NCBI GenBank assembly: GCA_028564675.1
Contig: JAOVVO010000222.1
Location: forward strand, 47,304 to 111,303
Length of the DNA stretch: 64,000 nucleotides
Direction: 5' to 3'
Source: Onchocerca lupi
Lineage: Eukaryota > Nematoda > Chromadorea > Rhabditida > Onchocercidae
The position numbers were made by a program, and so were the translations under genes. The notes beneath the pieces were generated by a model. The model saw nothing but the letters and a program-made list of their open reading frames with translations. It made no database searches and was not told the origin of the DNA. Shown in pieces: positions 38,296-51,888 of this stretch; position 1 is the first letter of the stretch, and each line of letters starts with the position of its first letter.

Positions 38296-41200
38296 TTATT
38301 GTTTTGTTGTTGTTATCTTTGAATTTGTTGTTAATTTAATAGATGCATAGCGCCTTCGTCTAGAACAATGACAATACCCGTATACAATAATCGCCAGTAA
38401 CGCTGTCGATACCGATAAACCCGTCCAAATAGTTAACCATAATCGAGGAAAACAATATTGCTTCCGGGCTGTAAAAATTATATTGATACTTTATAAAATA
38501 AGTTTTAATTTTAACGATTTTAATAAATAATTATTTGAGAAAAAAAATTAAGTCTTTTAATTAAATCTTCTTTTTTCCTAAATTAATTTTCAGAATTTTT
38601 TCTCAGAAAAATTTTGAATTTTAATAATTCTAAAAAGCGAACATTTATCCTTAAACATGTTGATATGCCGTTCACGATCTATTTGATAATTCTCCGAACT
38701 ACAATATTCATCCTTCTTATCACCGAAACAAATATCGGCATGGACGTGTTGCTGGAACGATTTATGCTCTCGTCGTTTCCTGATAACTTTTTCTTCATAA
38801 TCGGATAAAAGAGCATTCGTAGCTGATGTTATCAAATCAGGACAAAATGGTGGCTGTAATGAAGAGAGCTAATTTCCGCATAATCTTATCTCAGAAATTC
38901 GGAAACATACATTATTATCTAATTAAAACGGTGTTATTCTTTTTAATGATAATTTTAGTTGATAAGATAAATTAATGCTGATTACATGGAAGTTGGATTT
39001 CACAAATATATGGCAATAGTTACATTTATCTTATCAGAAAATTGTTAAATTAAACATTTAAAATGACTCACAGATGGTATATTATCACAGTTTGTTAAAC
39101 CGGATGTGGTGTCAGGAATATCAGTACATATTTCGATGGAGCACTTGATACTTAACTGATTGATATCCGGTACTTTAAATGCATGCCAATGAACTCGAGC
39201 TATATCATGATAAGTATCATAATGTGGATGACTGAAGATGTTGATATCCGTTGAACAACTGGAACACATATCAAAGATAATAAGTACAAAGTTTCAATTA
39301 TTTTATTCAAAATAGTCGAAAAAACTAAAAAATAAATAGGGATAATAATGAAAAATATAGCTTCATATTACTTTTCTTAAAATTTTCCTGAATAAACTTT
39401 AAAAAATTGATAAGTTTGTTTTTAACTTTTCATAAAAAATCTTAATTATGGAAATATACCCTTGTTCATCGATCACCACATATTCCGTATTACTAACCGT
39501 ATCCCGTACTGTGCAATTTCGTACATGAAATCCATAAGCATCTGAAATTTTTTATTTGAAGTTGAATTTTACTAAAATTTTATGAAACAGTGAAATAATT
39601 GATTAGAATTATTAAATAGACATATTTTTAAGCTTGACTTATTTAAATAGAATCCTTATGATAATTATTTTAAATAGAATGCTTATGATAATTTCATTGT
39701 ATATAGTAAATCTAAATATCTGGATAAGTAAATAATTTAAGTAAATAAATTTGTAACGAATTTCAGGCGAAAAATCCGAAACAATGCTGGTTGGCAGTAT
39801 TAGCAAATAAATAGGAAGTAAAAGAAAAAATTTTAATTAAAGTTAAAATTAATTCTGGAAATATTTTCGATATCTGAATAGGATTAAATTAATTTAATGT
39901 GTAAAAAAAACTTTTAGCAAAGGCTAAAAATGTAAAATTCCACTTTTTGAAAGTAAATTTCTATTCAGGTTATCAAGGAAAAAAATCGTATTGCTTAAAA
40001 TTTTATTCTTTTTCTGAATATGTCGAAATTTTAGAAATGAAATGAAGCAACAGAATTTCACATTGATATTTTAAAAATTCAGTAGCAATTTCCGAATAGT
40101 ATCAAATACTCGGAATTAAAGATAGATTCAATAAATTAATTTTTGAAGCCATTGAAAAGTACACAATGCTCAAAGACAAATTTCGATTAATCCATTGATA
40201 CGGGAAACTTTTAATAAATTATCAAATCATTGAAAATATCGAGAATCTTAGCCGTAATCCTGGAATTATGTTAGAATATTATTTTTCAAAACCTGATTCA
40301 GGTATCAAACTCCATTCGATTCTCATCGGTTGTCCAAGGTTAACAATTTCTATTTCAGTACCATCATCACCATGTCCATGTTCTTCTTCGGTAACTATTC
40401 GCATCATGCATTCAGGAACTTGAGCTTTATGCTCGAGTTTCATTGGTACCAAGCGTAACCTGTATCAAAAAGACGTACTTCAGATGGTACCGTTTGTTCT
40501 AGATTAACGGAAAAATCAATGAAAGATTGATTAAAAATGGTCAAAGGTCAAACACAATCATCGGATTCCTTCAAGATCAATGTTATTCTTTAAGTTGCAA
40601 ATTTTCCGTTTCTTTTTTTTTTTTTAGAATCTTAAAATTCGAAAAAAGCTTATAATGATTAAAGTTATCGTTATTCAAATTTGCAAAAATTGAAATAATT
40701 GAATAATTGGAATTCAAATACTGACTCTTCCAGTGCTTCTTCAATACGTTTCGGTATTACTTGTTTTCGGTACTGTACTTTTTGATGGATACATTGGGTT
40801 AGAAATGATTGCATTGTGCTAGTATTATCTTTTTGTTGAAAAATAACAATAATTTGCATGTGGTATTGGGTTTCTGGTGATTGTTGCTCTGGAAATTATT
40901 TCAGATTAGACAGGTTAGTAAATTAGATGAAGCATTAAATCAATCCGACAAATTTTTTATCAAATTTTAATGAATTATGACGTAATAAACTAATAAAAAG
41001 TTTTTTTTTTTTTTTTTTTAATTCATATATATGCGTAAATTCATGGAGTTGCGAATTGAAAAGTCCATTCAATTTCAACAATTTTTACATCAACAAATAA
41101 ATGAATTATCACTAATTTTGACCAATTTTTGGTCCAATCATCACCAATTTATTTATACCAATCGTGAATTACCAAAAAGTACTAATAATTTTATGACTTC

Positions 41201-42630
41201 ACCAGAATTTTCGAAATTTTCTGGATATTTAAAATTCTTAAAATATAGTAATTCGATAACAAATTTTATGAATTAATTAAAATTACCGATGTTTCGTATA
41301 CCGCACGTGGAATATGGCATCATCACTCTGACGAAAGTTGCTTCATGAAAGGTAAAATAACATCTAAAACAAATAGAAATTGTTAGAGTAAAACGATGAA
41401 TACAAGACTGGTTTCTCTGAATTTAAGTTTTGCAAATTCTAAAAATCAAATTTTATTATCGATTGGACTCAATCAAATGTTGATGTTTAATTCTCAAGAT
41501 TCCGATAACATTGCAGAATCAAGCGATAATTCAATTTTATGCATTACATGAAATCGCGTTAATTTTAATATGCAAATGAACAAACTGAGCAGCAGGTTTT
41601 CGATCACGAGCGAAAATCTGTCCGGTAAACGGAAACAATGTATTAATTCCGAATTGCAAACCGTCTTCTTTACAAATTAGACGAGCTTTACCTAAGAATG
41701 AAATAGCAGAACTGAAATTTTAAAATTAACTAGAAACTAAGAAATCGAATGAAGAATTCGATTTCTTGAGATTTCATATCAAAAATTTCCGACGTGCTGA
41801 TCTGGAGATATGAAAAAAAAATAGAATTTTAATACTTCCAGAATAATAAAATCCTATATTTAAAAAACTTTGATATGCATAGAAATATATATTAGTACAA
41901 GTAATTTAAGTTTCAAATTTTTTTAATCAAAAAAAAGAAAATGTTTAAACTTTAAATTTACCACGTAAACGATTGGGAACAATCCCGACAGGTTTCGAGC
42001 TGGTTATTCCGGTTGCATTGAATGATGGATAAGTATATCTAAAAAAAAAATATTCTGAAATATTTTTTTAAACAAATCTTTGCTAATTCTAATAAAAATC
42101 AAAAGTCAAAAAATTTTCATTGAAAAATAATTTTAAAAAAATTGGAAAAAGAAAAGATCCTTATTTATATTTAGTTATTATAAATAATAATTGTAAATAA
42201 CATGAAATAAATAGCTAAATGAATAAGGAAGATTATATAAATGATTTAAAACAAAAACTTACGCCGTTGGTTGACTGACAACTTCCGGTAATTCCAATTT
42301 ATGTTCTTTCTCTGTTTCCATCCGAATATTTGGAGCATTTGTTTGAGGGAACGGTATCGGATAATTGATATCAGGTAATGCCGGTTTAATAGTTTGTTCG
42401 GCACTTGATATCTGATCATCGATTGTTTCCGGATATGCGGTTGCAATTGTTTCATATCTTTCAGGAACAATTTCAACCGTGGTACTTCTTGATTGTTCCG
42501 GTGATGTTTCGTTCATTCTAGCATTTTCAGACGAATGTGTTGTTGTTGTTTTTGGTGTTGTTGTTGTTGGTGTTGTCGTTGCTGCTGCTGTTGTTGTTGT
42601 TGTTGTTGTTAGTGTTGTCGTTGCTGCTGC

Positions 42631-42706
<76 letters not shown>

Positions 42707-45700
42707 ATACTTTCCGGAAATGTTTGTTTATTTTCGTCTGGTACTTGCACGGTACATGGGAAAATTGTAGTAGTCGTAATAGTATTTGTTGATGTAGTTT
42801 CAGATTCTGAACCATACGTGAACTCTACTTGTGCTCCATAATTTGTTTCATCGTTTCCCATAGCTTCAGTTGTCGCTGGAATAAGTTGCAAAAGTTTATC
42901 AATTTCCTCATGATTTCGCAGAAAAATTCATGATTTAACTGATAAGAAAATTGTAATAGAATTCAAAATCCGATGGATATTGAAATATCTTGGAAATTAA
43001 ATTTCTATTTTTTCAGGAGAAGAAACAGATCTGATGAAGAACAAATAATTAGGTATGGGAAGATATCAACGAATCCTGAAGATGAAAATTTCGGATTTTT
43101 TCAGGATTCATTTGGAAGATGAAAACCTTACCGAAGTTAGTATAATCAAATGAAGTTCCATGACTTTGATCCGTGATATCAGGTATTTGCTTCTGTTCGT
43201 CAGAATAGTCCATTACAGGCATTGCTGCTGGAGGTCCTGGGCTGGTTTCTTTCGCTGAAAAATATATTTATAATTTAGAAAAATATATTTGTAACTTCAT
43301 TTCAAAATAAATACTCATAAACTTAAAATGAATACTTGTAAACTTAGACTGAATACTCATAAATTATAATATATTTATATTTACAAATTATAGATATTTT
43401 AAATATATTTATAATTTATAAGTATACAAATTAAAACGAAACGAAAAAGGATGAAGTAGTATCAAATGAATTACGAATTCTTAAGCGATAATGAATTTTA
43501 AATTTTAATGATGAATTTAATAATTCGAATTTTATAATTATTTTATTCGATTATTGAACATTATGAGGTTAAAGGTGATAATAATTTAGTTCATTCCATT
43601 CAACAATTTACGTACCAGAAATAAGGAATTAATCGAATACAGAAATAAGGGATCAATCGAGTACATATTTTTCATGCATAATTACTTACTTATCAAATAA
43701 TCTGGACAATGATTGATCACGATGATCCAATTATTTCCTTATTTTTATGATATAATAACAGGATATCAGCATACCGGATAGCTGTGGTTCATAATCAGTT
43801 GGGGTAAGTTGAATGGACGGATATGTTTCAACATTGGTATTCTCGAAATTGATCACTTCCTCGGGTCTACCACTTTCAATCTTCATCTCTTCATTGATTT
43901 TATCATCAATTGTTGCAGTCTAAAAAAAAAATGAAGTATGGAAAAAATTATTTTAGAAACAAGAAAAATTCTAATTAAAAAAAATTCTTTCAATCAAAAC
44001 TTATCCCAAATTTTGGATAATTCTTAATGTTTCTATTCAAATTTATCGTAATTAAAAATTTTTTTTCAGAAGAATTATAGATTAATAAAATTTCAGATTA
44101 TTTCAATACCAAAATTAATTCTTATCAAAAATTTCGAATTTATTTAAGGATTTTCGTTACAATACTTGATGTATTACTTTTATGTTCACAACTTTACAAG
44201 ATAATATTGACCTTTTTAGCAGTGAAAATTATTTGCTGCGTTTTACACTTTATTTCAAAAAAAAAAAAAAAAAAAATTTAAATAAAATGCAAAAGTATTG
44301 ATGTAGTCACTTGAAAAATTCATAGGAAAATCTTTGATTTTGAAATTTTTCTAATAAACAAAAACAAAACCGGAATTATTTATCCATGCATAATATATAT
44401 ATATATATATGTGGTTTATAGGCCTATACATGATTTATCTTTGTTTACTCTAGATCGTCATATATTTTGTTGACTTGAAAATATCGATGAGAAATAGACG
44501 ATTTGTTCGGACATGATAGATTGAACAACTCCATAAACAAGATGACAAAATTAAATCACATTCTATTGAACAATGAAGAGAAAAAAATTTTGGTTTTTTT
44601 CAAATCTTTTTTTTTCTTTTTTTTGTTGCTTTTTTTACATGAAAAAAATCTGTGCCTGCCAGAAGATTGAATGTGTAATAAATAGTGACGAAAAAAAATG
44701 CGATGAAATTATCCGGTTGCGGAAGAAAAAGTTGTTGCGAAAATTGAATTGCGCACCAATATCGAATAGTCGTCGAGTTGAAATTTAAAAGGAGATAATG
44801 AGATGAGAAGAGCGAGGAAGGAAAAAAAAAATTAAAAAGGACAAAAAGAGAAATGCTTGATTCATTATCAAGTGATAAAATAGGAATATTATTCGCATTA
44901 ATGCTTATTTTTTCATATGTTTTGTTAAAATTTTTTATCAAAATTAATTTCGAGATAATTTGTTAAGATAGTACTTTAGTTTTGATTATTAAATCTTATG
45001 ATAATTTATTTCAACACTATTTAAAATTTGATTAGGTAAAATAATACTTTAGCTTCGATTATTAAATCTTTAGATAAAACAGTATTTAAACTTTTATTGA
45101 AATAATATTTAAGCTTGATTAGCTTCAGTTGTGACATTTTAAAATTGATGATAAATTAATCTTTCTTGACGTAATGATAATTATTCATTAAAATTTAATA
45201 ACTTTATCAAATGATTTCTAATTCATCGTTGTTTCATTTAATCCCTTTTGCCTTCTTTTGATTTTCTTCATCTTCATTTTTCTCATAAAATTCAAATTTG
45301 CTTGTACTTACAAACAAATGACAACTTTGATAGGTTTGAATACAGATATGGATATTGAATGTATTTTAAAAGGTCGAAACAAATTAAAAATTTAGATTAA
45401 ATCCGGTTCTGTCGATGAACAGCCAGCTACCCCGTATCTTCCGTGCTGGTATGCTGCCGATACCGGGCATTTTCCCCCTTGAAAATCATGCTGATCCATT
45501 TAAATTTCTTCGTTCCCATCACACATACACCATCTCTTTCATCCGTTTGACTACCTCAAATTTTATCTTAGAAAATTTGCTCTTCAAAAAGCGGTTTTAC
45601 TCCAATCAAATTTGATTCTGATAACAGTCAGGCAACAGAGCAGCAGTAGCAGCAACACCACAAAATGCTCCATTTTCAATTTGCATGCAAAAATAAACAA

Positions 45701-48700
45701 TCGCTCAACAACAATCAACATCAAAGCCTGTCTTCCTGTCCTCCATACAACGATGTCTTCGTTGTCGACCCGATCTGTCCACATTATCAGCATTCCATCT
45801 CTCACAATATCAGCAAAAATTTACACCAGTTTTATCGATCGATTGATAATTATAATTATAACCGAATCATCTGAATATATAGCGGCTCAAGATTGACATA
45901 ATTTTATCATGAACTTCAACAATTATACAACAATGTTCGAAATTAAAATCTAGTTTAGTGATTCGGTAGATTCAAGCAGGTTTAATAATATCAAAAGAAA
46001 AAAAAAGTCAAGCTAAAGTAGTGATTCTGATGATTCAAGCAAATATAATAACATCAAAGGCAAATTTAGCAGTATCAAAACCAAGCTAAATTAGTATTTC
46101 TGAAGATTCAGGCAAGTATAATGATATTGAAATATCGATTAAACTATTGAAGACAAATAAATTTTGAAGATTTGAGCAAATATGATGAAATATTTTTTTC
46201 GTTAGAAAATAATGAAATTTTACTTTTTTTGATTTTGAAAAAAAATAATATTTTATTATAATATTTTTATCAAGATCAAGTTGAACTAGTGATTCGAAGA
46301 TTTGGGAAGTTTTTCTTTTTTCATTTTGAAAAATTTATATAAATTTTTGTAAATGGACATTTACATCTTACCATATGCCCACATCCATTAGTAAAATTTT
46401 TAAAATTTCCGATGACAAACTTTCAATTTTTAATATATTTTGCGATAAAAATAATTATTATTACATCTTCATTTTTGTTATCGATTTCTAAGAAATATTT
46501 TTTCCGTGAGAAAATGCTGGAATTTTAGTTTTTTGATTATGAAAAAATAATATTTTATTACATAAAGGAAAAAAGTTATGAGGAATACTTGCACGCTTTT
46601 TTCTTGCTACCGGACTTTTAGTTTCTTTAATATCTATTCAGCGAAAAAAAAATAAAAAAATTTTTTTCGTATTCGTAAAATTTTCCTTCCTTAAGAATAG
46701 AACTGAAATGCAAGAATAAAAAAAAAAAAGAAAAAAAACACTCAAATTGCGTACTTTTAAAAACTCATTAAAATAATTATGTCGTGCTACAGTTATTAAT
46801 ATTGTTGCTAAAAATTGTTATTATAATTACTACGGCCCATTAATGGGAAGAAAATTTAGAATTTCTGATTTTTTTCGGAAAATTAAATATATGGAAAAAA
46901 AATTAGAATTTCAGAATTAAATCAATGTTGGCGAAACGGTATGAATGTTAATCATATTCATTATTTTTAATATGAATAATTAAAATCCATTTTCAATCGT
47001 TTTTAAAGATAATAATTTTTGATTAATTATGATATCGAAATGATATTTAATTTGCTTCCAATGAACAAATTCTGCACGATACCGAAAACATACAAATGTA
47101 TTATTTTAATATTCAATGCTAAATTTTAAATTCTCAGAAATAGTTTTTCATCTTAATATTTAGAGATAAAAAATTTATCGAATGTTGTTATTCATTTATC
47201 TTTCATTGTAACTGTTACAACAAAAATTGGATTATAAAGGAAGGTAATTTATAAATGATGCTAGAATCATTTTCGAATTCCTATAATTACTTATCAATCT
47301 CTATCACGTATAGATATCATTTTTTCGAAAACCGATCACAAATGATCGCAAATTATCATTGCCTTTTTTTAACCGCAAATATCACTCTTGACAAACTCGA
47401 CTTTTTACAACATTCATCAATAAAAGAATGATTAGTTTCTCTTATAATTGCTATAACATCTATTATGTTATTACTATGTATATTTCTATTATTCATTGGA
47501 TAATTTTAATGCTTTTTATGTGAAAACAAAATGATATATTCAAATTTTATGATTTTATTGAGTAATTTCTTTTTTTACTTCTAATTCATTAGATTCATCA
47601 AAATTATCAGTATCGTTAAATGATAAATAAATATGTGATTTTTTACTTATTAAATCGATGTAAAGTTTTTTTTTTTCAGTTATTAGAAAATTTGGGAAAA
47701 AAGTAATGGGATTGCAAAATTTCCCATTTTTTTCTTCTCTTTTTTTTGAAAAAAAGAAAAAAAAAGAGGAGAAAAAAAAGTAGGTATGATAGGATAGGTT
47801 AATGATGAAAATAGCGGATAATCTAAGAAATTGAATTAATCACACTCCATTATCATCTGGTTTCGTGATTACCGAACAATCAGATGAAGAAAATCAGATT
47901 GTTTTGTTCAGCATCTATGAAGAAGTACAACCTACTAATGAATTCTTTTTTTCCCTCTTTCATCTCTTATCATTTAGATATCTTAAATCAATGATAATGA
48001 TTTTTTTTTTTTGCATTTAATAAATTAAAAGGCATTGAACTGAATACATTGAATTTAATATACAGAATCATATAAATGGGGAAAAAAGAAAATTTGGATT
48101 ATTATCCTTCGAAGCTATGCGAAATTTTGAAAACTTACAAATCAATCGATTATTGCTTTTATATTAAAATTTTCTAAACGATCAAGAGTAAGTTATCAAC
48201 AACTTATAAGTATAAATTACTTTATAAAATTATCATATTTTAATCCTGAAAATCAAATTTTGAAAAAAATTTCTTTTGGTAGATGATGCAGGTTTCCAAA
48301 TATTTTAAATGAATTTTATCAATTATAGGAAAGGTTTATAATTGTCAATAATCAATTTTTTTTGACATTAACCACAACTTTTCAGTGATATGAGAAGTAT
48401 TAATAGAAAAACTCCATTCTCTCGCATTTTATTTTTTGTTGTTATTGTTTTTGCTGCTACTATTGTTGATGTTCTTATCACCCTATTAAATCGTATCATT
48501 TTATCAGTGAAAGAGATGAAAATGGGAAAAAATAAATAAGTTATTATCATTCATACAATTTTGTGGAAAATCCTTCAGAAAAATGTAAAAAAGTTGCTGT
48601 ATACTGTATGTATTGATAACCATCTTATCATATAAGAAAGGAAAATAGATTAAATGGAAAAAAGGAAGATTGTAGATGGAAAGCCTATTAATTAATCAAA

Positions 48701-49422
48701 TAATTGTTTTTATGGGAAAAAAATCGCCTAAAACGAGAAGAATGATTGTTTTCTGTTTTATGAAGTGTTAAAATTTTCGAAAATTCCCTGCATTTAGTAA
48801 TGAAAAACAGGAAAAAACAAATTTCATTTTTTTAAATCCAAATTCTTATCATATATTTGTATCAATGGAAGATATGATAAAGCAAGAGATACATGAGAGA
48901 TTATTTTTATTAATTAGTCAGCATTAAACGCATTAAAGTCTTATAAATTATTCCAATTGAATTTTCGTCGAATTTTAAAATTACTTTTTCCTAATATTTC
49001 AGATTTCATTCAAATATTTATTTGAAACAAATTTATTCATTTATTGTTTGTTTGTTCTTTTTCATTTCTTCTTTTCTTTCCTTTTTTTCATTTTTTTTTT
49101 CCGTCAAAACTCGTAAAACAATAATAACGAAAATTCCAAAAATCATGAACACATATCATTATCTTCATTTGAATAATTGTTTTGCAAAAGCTGGAGAGAG
49201 TAAGGAGAGAGAGAGGGAGAGAAAGAGAGAGAGAAGAAAAAAAGAAATTCGAATTTTTCATTTTTGAGAGCGTTATCATTTGATTTCAATCTTTTCTCAA
49301 AATAATTTGTTCTACATTTTTCAATATAAAATTTGGGTAGAGTTATTGTATCTTACGCTATCTTTTGCTTACGAAAAATAATTTACAGTATAACCTGTAG
49401 AAAAATTACAATAACAATAACG

Positions 49423-49453
<31 letters not shown>

Positions 49454-51888
49454 AACGCAACAACAACAACAACAACAAACAATATGATGCTAATAAAAAT
49501 TATAGAACAAAATTATTTGTTTACAATGATGATTTGTAAAATATAGATTGGAAAATGATTTATCGTTTTTTCTCACTTATTACCGTAAAAATTATAAAAT
49601 ATAATAAATGTCAACTATTTGAAATTAAAAGTATATTCTGGTATTACAAAATATCTAAAAAAAAATATACTGAAATAAATATATTTTACCTGTGGAGATC
49701 AACTGATTAAACGATTACAAATTACAATTAATTGAGTTCTTTGTGGAACTCGAATTTTTTTTTTTAATCACAAATAGATGTTCATAATTACATTCAAATC
49801 TGCGATTTTTTGGCCATAACGATTAAATAAAATGAACGAATCTTGAATCATTAATTTATTTTATGATTTCTTTTTGTTTAATGGAAAAGTTTTTTTTACT
49901 AATTTTTATTTTTAATCAATAACTACAAAGCAGTGTCATTTTTTCACACATCATTTTCATAAAGTCATTAAATTTTTAGAAATCTATTTCCAATTTTATC
50001 TCTGATATTAAGCAGAAGAAAAACGAAGAAGGAGGATAGTAAGAACGGATAAATTTCATCCAGATGAAATTTATGAAAAAATCAAAGAACATTATTAGAA
50101 GAAAAAAGGAAAAAATAAGGGAAATAATATCAGCACTATCATTAGCTTGATATCACTTTCGTTTGATTAATAAAATTACTACTAGCACTTGGCAAAAAGT
50201 AAAAACGGATCTGAAATTAACTCAGTTTGAAAACAAATCAGGATGTTATAATTTAAAATATATATTCTATAGCAGATTCATTCGAATTTCAATTTATAGA
50301 AAAAAAAAAGAAAGTTTGATAAAGATATTAGTAACTTTTACTAAATATATTCGTTAAATAAATTTGCATTCCACAATGAATGAATAATATCATTAATTTC
50401 AGATATAAAGTGCCGAAATTCATAGAAAGTATGTAGAAATCACTGGTATTTTCCTCAACAACCTATGTTTATTTTTTTGTTTTTAGTTTATGCAAATATT
50501 TTCCTTCGATTTAATTATCGAAATGAAAGCAAACCAATAAGCGAAGCGAACATATTATAAAATTATGATTTATCATTTTTTTTTCTTTTCTTATTAAAGA
50601 AAGTAGAAATTAACGAGTAAAAAGGAAATGAATTATAAATAATTAAGCAATGAAATAATTAATTAAAGTTAAAACTTACCGAATATAAGTCATATTGTGA
50701 TTCATAAGGTGGCGGTGTTGTGAAATAATCTGTATTTTGATCAGAATAACTAGAATAAACAGAAAGAGGAGATAGTGAAGTTGCTGGTTCATAAATTTCC
50801 AATTTTGAATCGAATGGTATCAGCGGTTTCGATTGAAAATTATTATAAATACCGCGATTTTCAGATGCTAACAGATAAGGCTTGTTTTTGCTATAATAAG
50901 CAGCAGATGAAATATGATTTGGAATGATATTTTCGTATATGTGTTGAGTTTGCACCGCGGTATCAATGGGTTGGATGAAATCTGTCAATTGAGCACCACC
51001 AGCAAACGGTGGTATCGGTGGTGGTATCGGTCCTTTTAATTTCACACTACCGTATTCACCATAATTTTTTGAGTTTATTTGTGAAGTATGATAGGGAATA
51101 TCTGATGGCGGTAATGGAATTGGCTTTTCAGGTTGCTGAATATTCGATTCCAGTATCTTAATTCCGGTATGCAATTCGGGAAGCTTTAGTGTGGTACCTT
51201 GTTGAAGATTATAATTTTCCCGATTGTTACTATTCGAAGGATTATTGCTCATTAGAAGCAATGGTGGTGGTTGTCCATTGTTGGTGTTATTTTTCGGTAT
51301 ATACAATGATATGGCATGATTATTTTTCAAACAATCACTACCATTACAATCTCGTCGATTCGTTAATCTTGAAAATTTCGACGGAATTAATTTCGGGGAA
51401 GTTTGTGCCGGAAGTGAATCAGTCAATGCTATATTCTGTGCTTGTTGCGGTAAGTTTGATTTTTTTCGCAGCATTTTTTGATGTTGATTATTATCCGCAA
51501 TGGTGGCACGATTGGAGAATGATAATTTTGTAAATCGTTGATTCTCACTGATTGGAATATTTTGATCCGTTGATGAACCACTTGCAATGAATCTTTGCCG
51601 ATTTATATCATTCTCATTTCGAATATCGTTAATTTGTAGATTGTTTGACTTCATGTCTTTTCTTGAATTTGCTGCTAAATCAAATAATCGTTTGACAAGA
51701 TGGCTGCTAGCATTCCGTCGTAGTCGTATTCGAGCTAGAGTAGCTTCCGAACCAGAATGTGCTGAAGAGATTACGGTGGAAAAGGATGACGGAAATGGAT
51801 CGGCAAACCGTATAGCTTCCACCCGAGTACCAATGATAACGGTTATTAAGATAATCATAATAGCAGGAATTGTTGATATTAATTCCAT
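38296..51888 (-). CDS. zona pellucida (ZP) domain transmembrane protein, cuticlin-like, with poly-Thr tract
   Basis: Predicted apical matrix or cuticle protein. Exons from the start: 51888-50680, 43919-43775, 43254-43132, 42875-42263, 42038-41962, 41691-41586, 41363-41287, 40888-40726, 40459-40293, 39541-39460, 39258-39072, 38853-38643, 38468-38296; phases agree, 1110 residues. Start chosen at the Met giving a clean signal peptide (MELISTIPAIMIILITVII); in-frame ATGs lie upstream to 51999. Order: signal peptide, long Asn/Ser/Pro-rich disordered region, poly-Thr tract (exon 4, residues 493-697), ZP module about 725-990 with paired Cys (ICKEDG, AAQCYF, YSTCGIRN, VRNC, GCSTDI, IKCSIEIC), furin-type site RKRR (1008-1011), membrane helix about 1062-1084, and a short basic tail (HCSRRRR). 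The family is certain; the worm orthologue is not identified. Intron 1 is 6.8 kb. Confidence 0.9.
42539..42707 (-). repeat. ACA trinucleotide repeat coding for poly-threonine
   Basis: Long TTG repeat on the plus strand, read as ACA (Thr) in exon 4 of the ZP gene. A long uninterrupted Thr run is followed by two similar blocks of Ala triplets, Thr runs and Pro. Such tracts in extracellular proteins are typical sites of dense O-glycosylation. The near-pure codon use suggests length variation by slippage. The antisense frames give meaningless Leu and Val runs. Confidence 0.93.
43920..50679 (-). other. 6.8-kb first intron of the ZP gene
   Basis: No exon with matching phase or homology was found here. 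It contains several poly-A/T runs, an AT dinucleotide run near 44395, a less AT-rich stretch near 45405-45545 with a short unassigned open frame, a polypurine/polypyrimidine fold-back near 47727-47780, a GAGA run near 49195-49235 and an AAC repeat at 49407-49481. A first intron of this size is a likely place for regulatory elements, but none is identified. Confidence 0.5.
49407..49481. repeat. AAC trinucleotide repeat
   Basis: AAC microsatellite with a higher-order unit: AATAACGCAACAACAAC occurs twice within the array. It lies in the first intron of the ZP gene and is not coding. Confidence 0.85.

Noticed and set aside
42479..42841. Long plus-strand poly-Val and poly-Leu frames
   Set aside because: Antisense reading of the ACA repeat in the ZP gene.
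45584..45805. Minus-strand frame with a hydrophobic start (MEHFVVLLLLLLCCL) as an alternative first exon of the ZP gene
   Set aside because: No donor in correct phase was seen before its stop codon, and the first exon at 51888 joins 43919 in phase. The hydrophobicity comes from CTG/TTG-type repeats.
49407..49481. CRISPR-like regular repeat
   Set aside because: It is a plain AAC microsatellite without spacers, in a eukaryotic intron.
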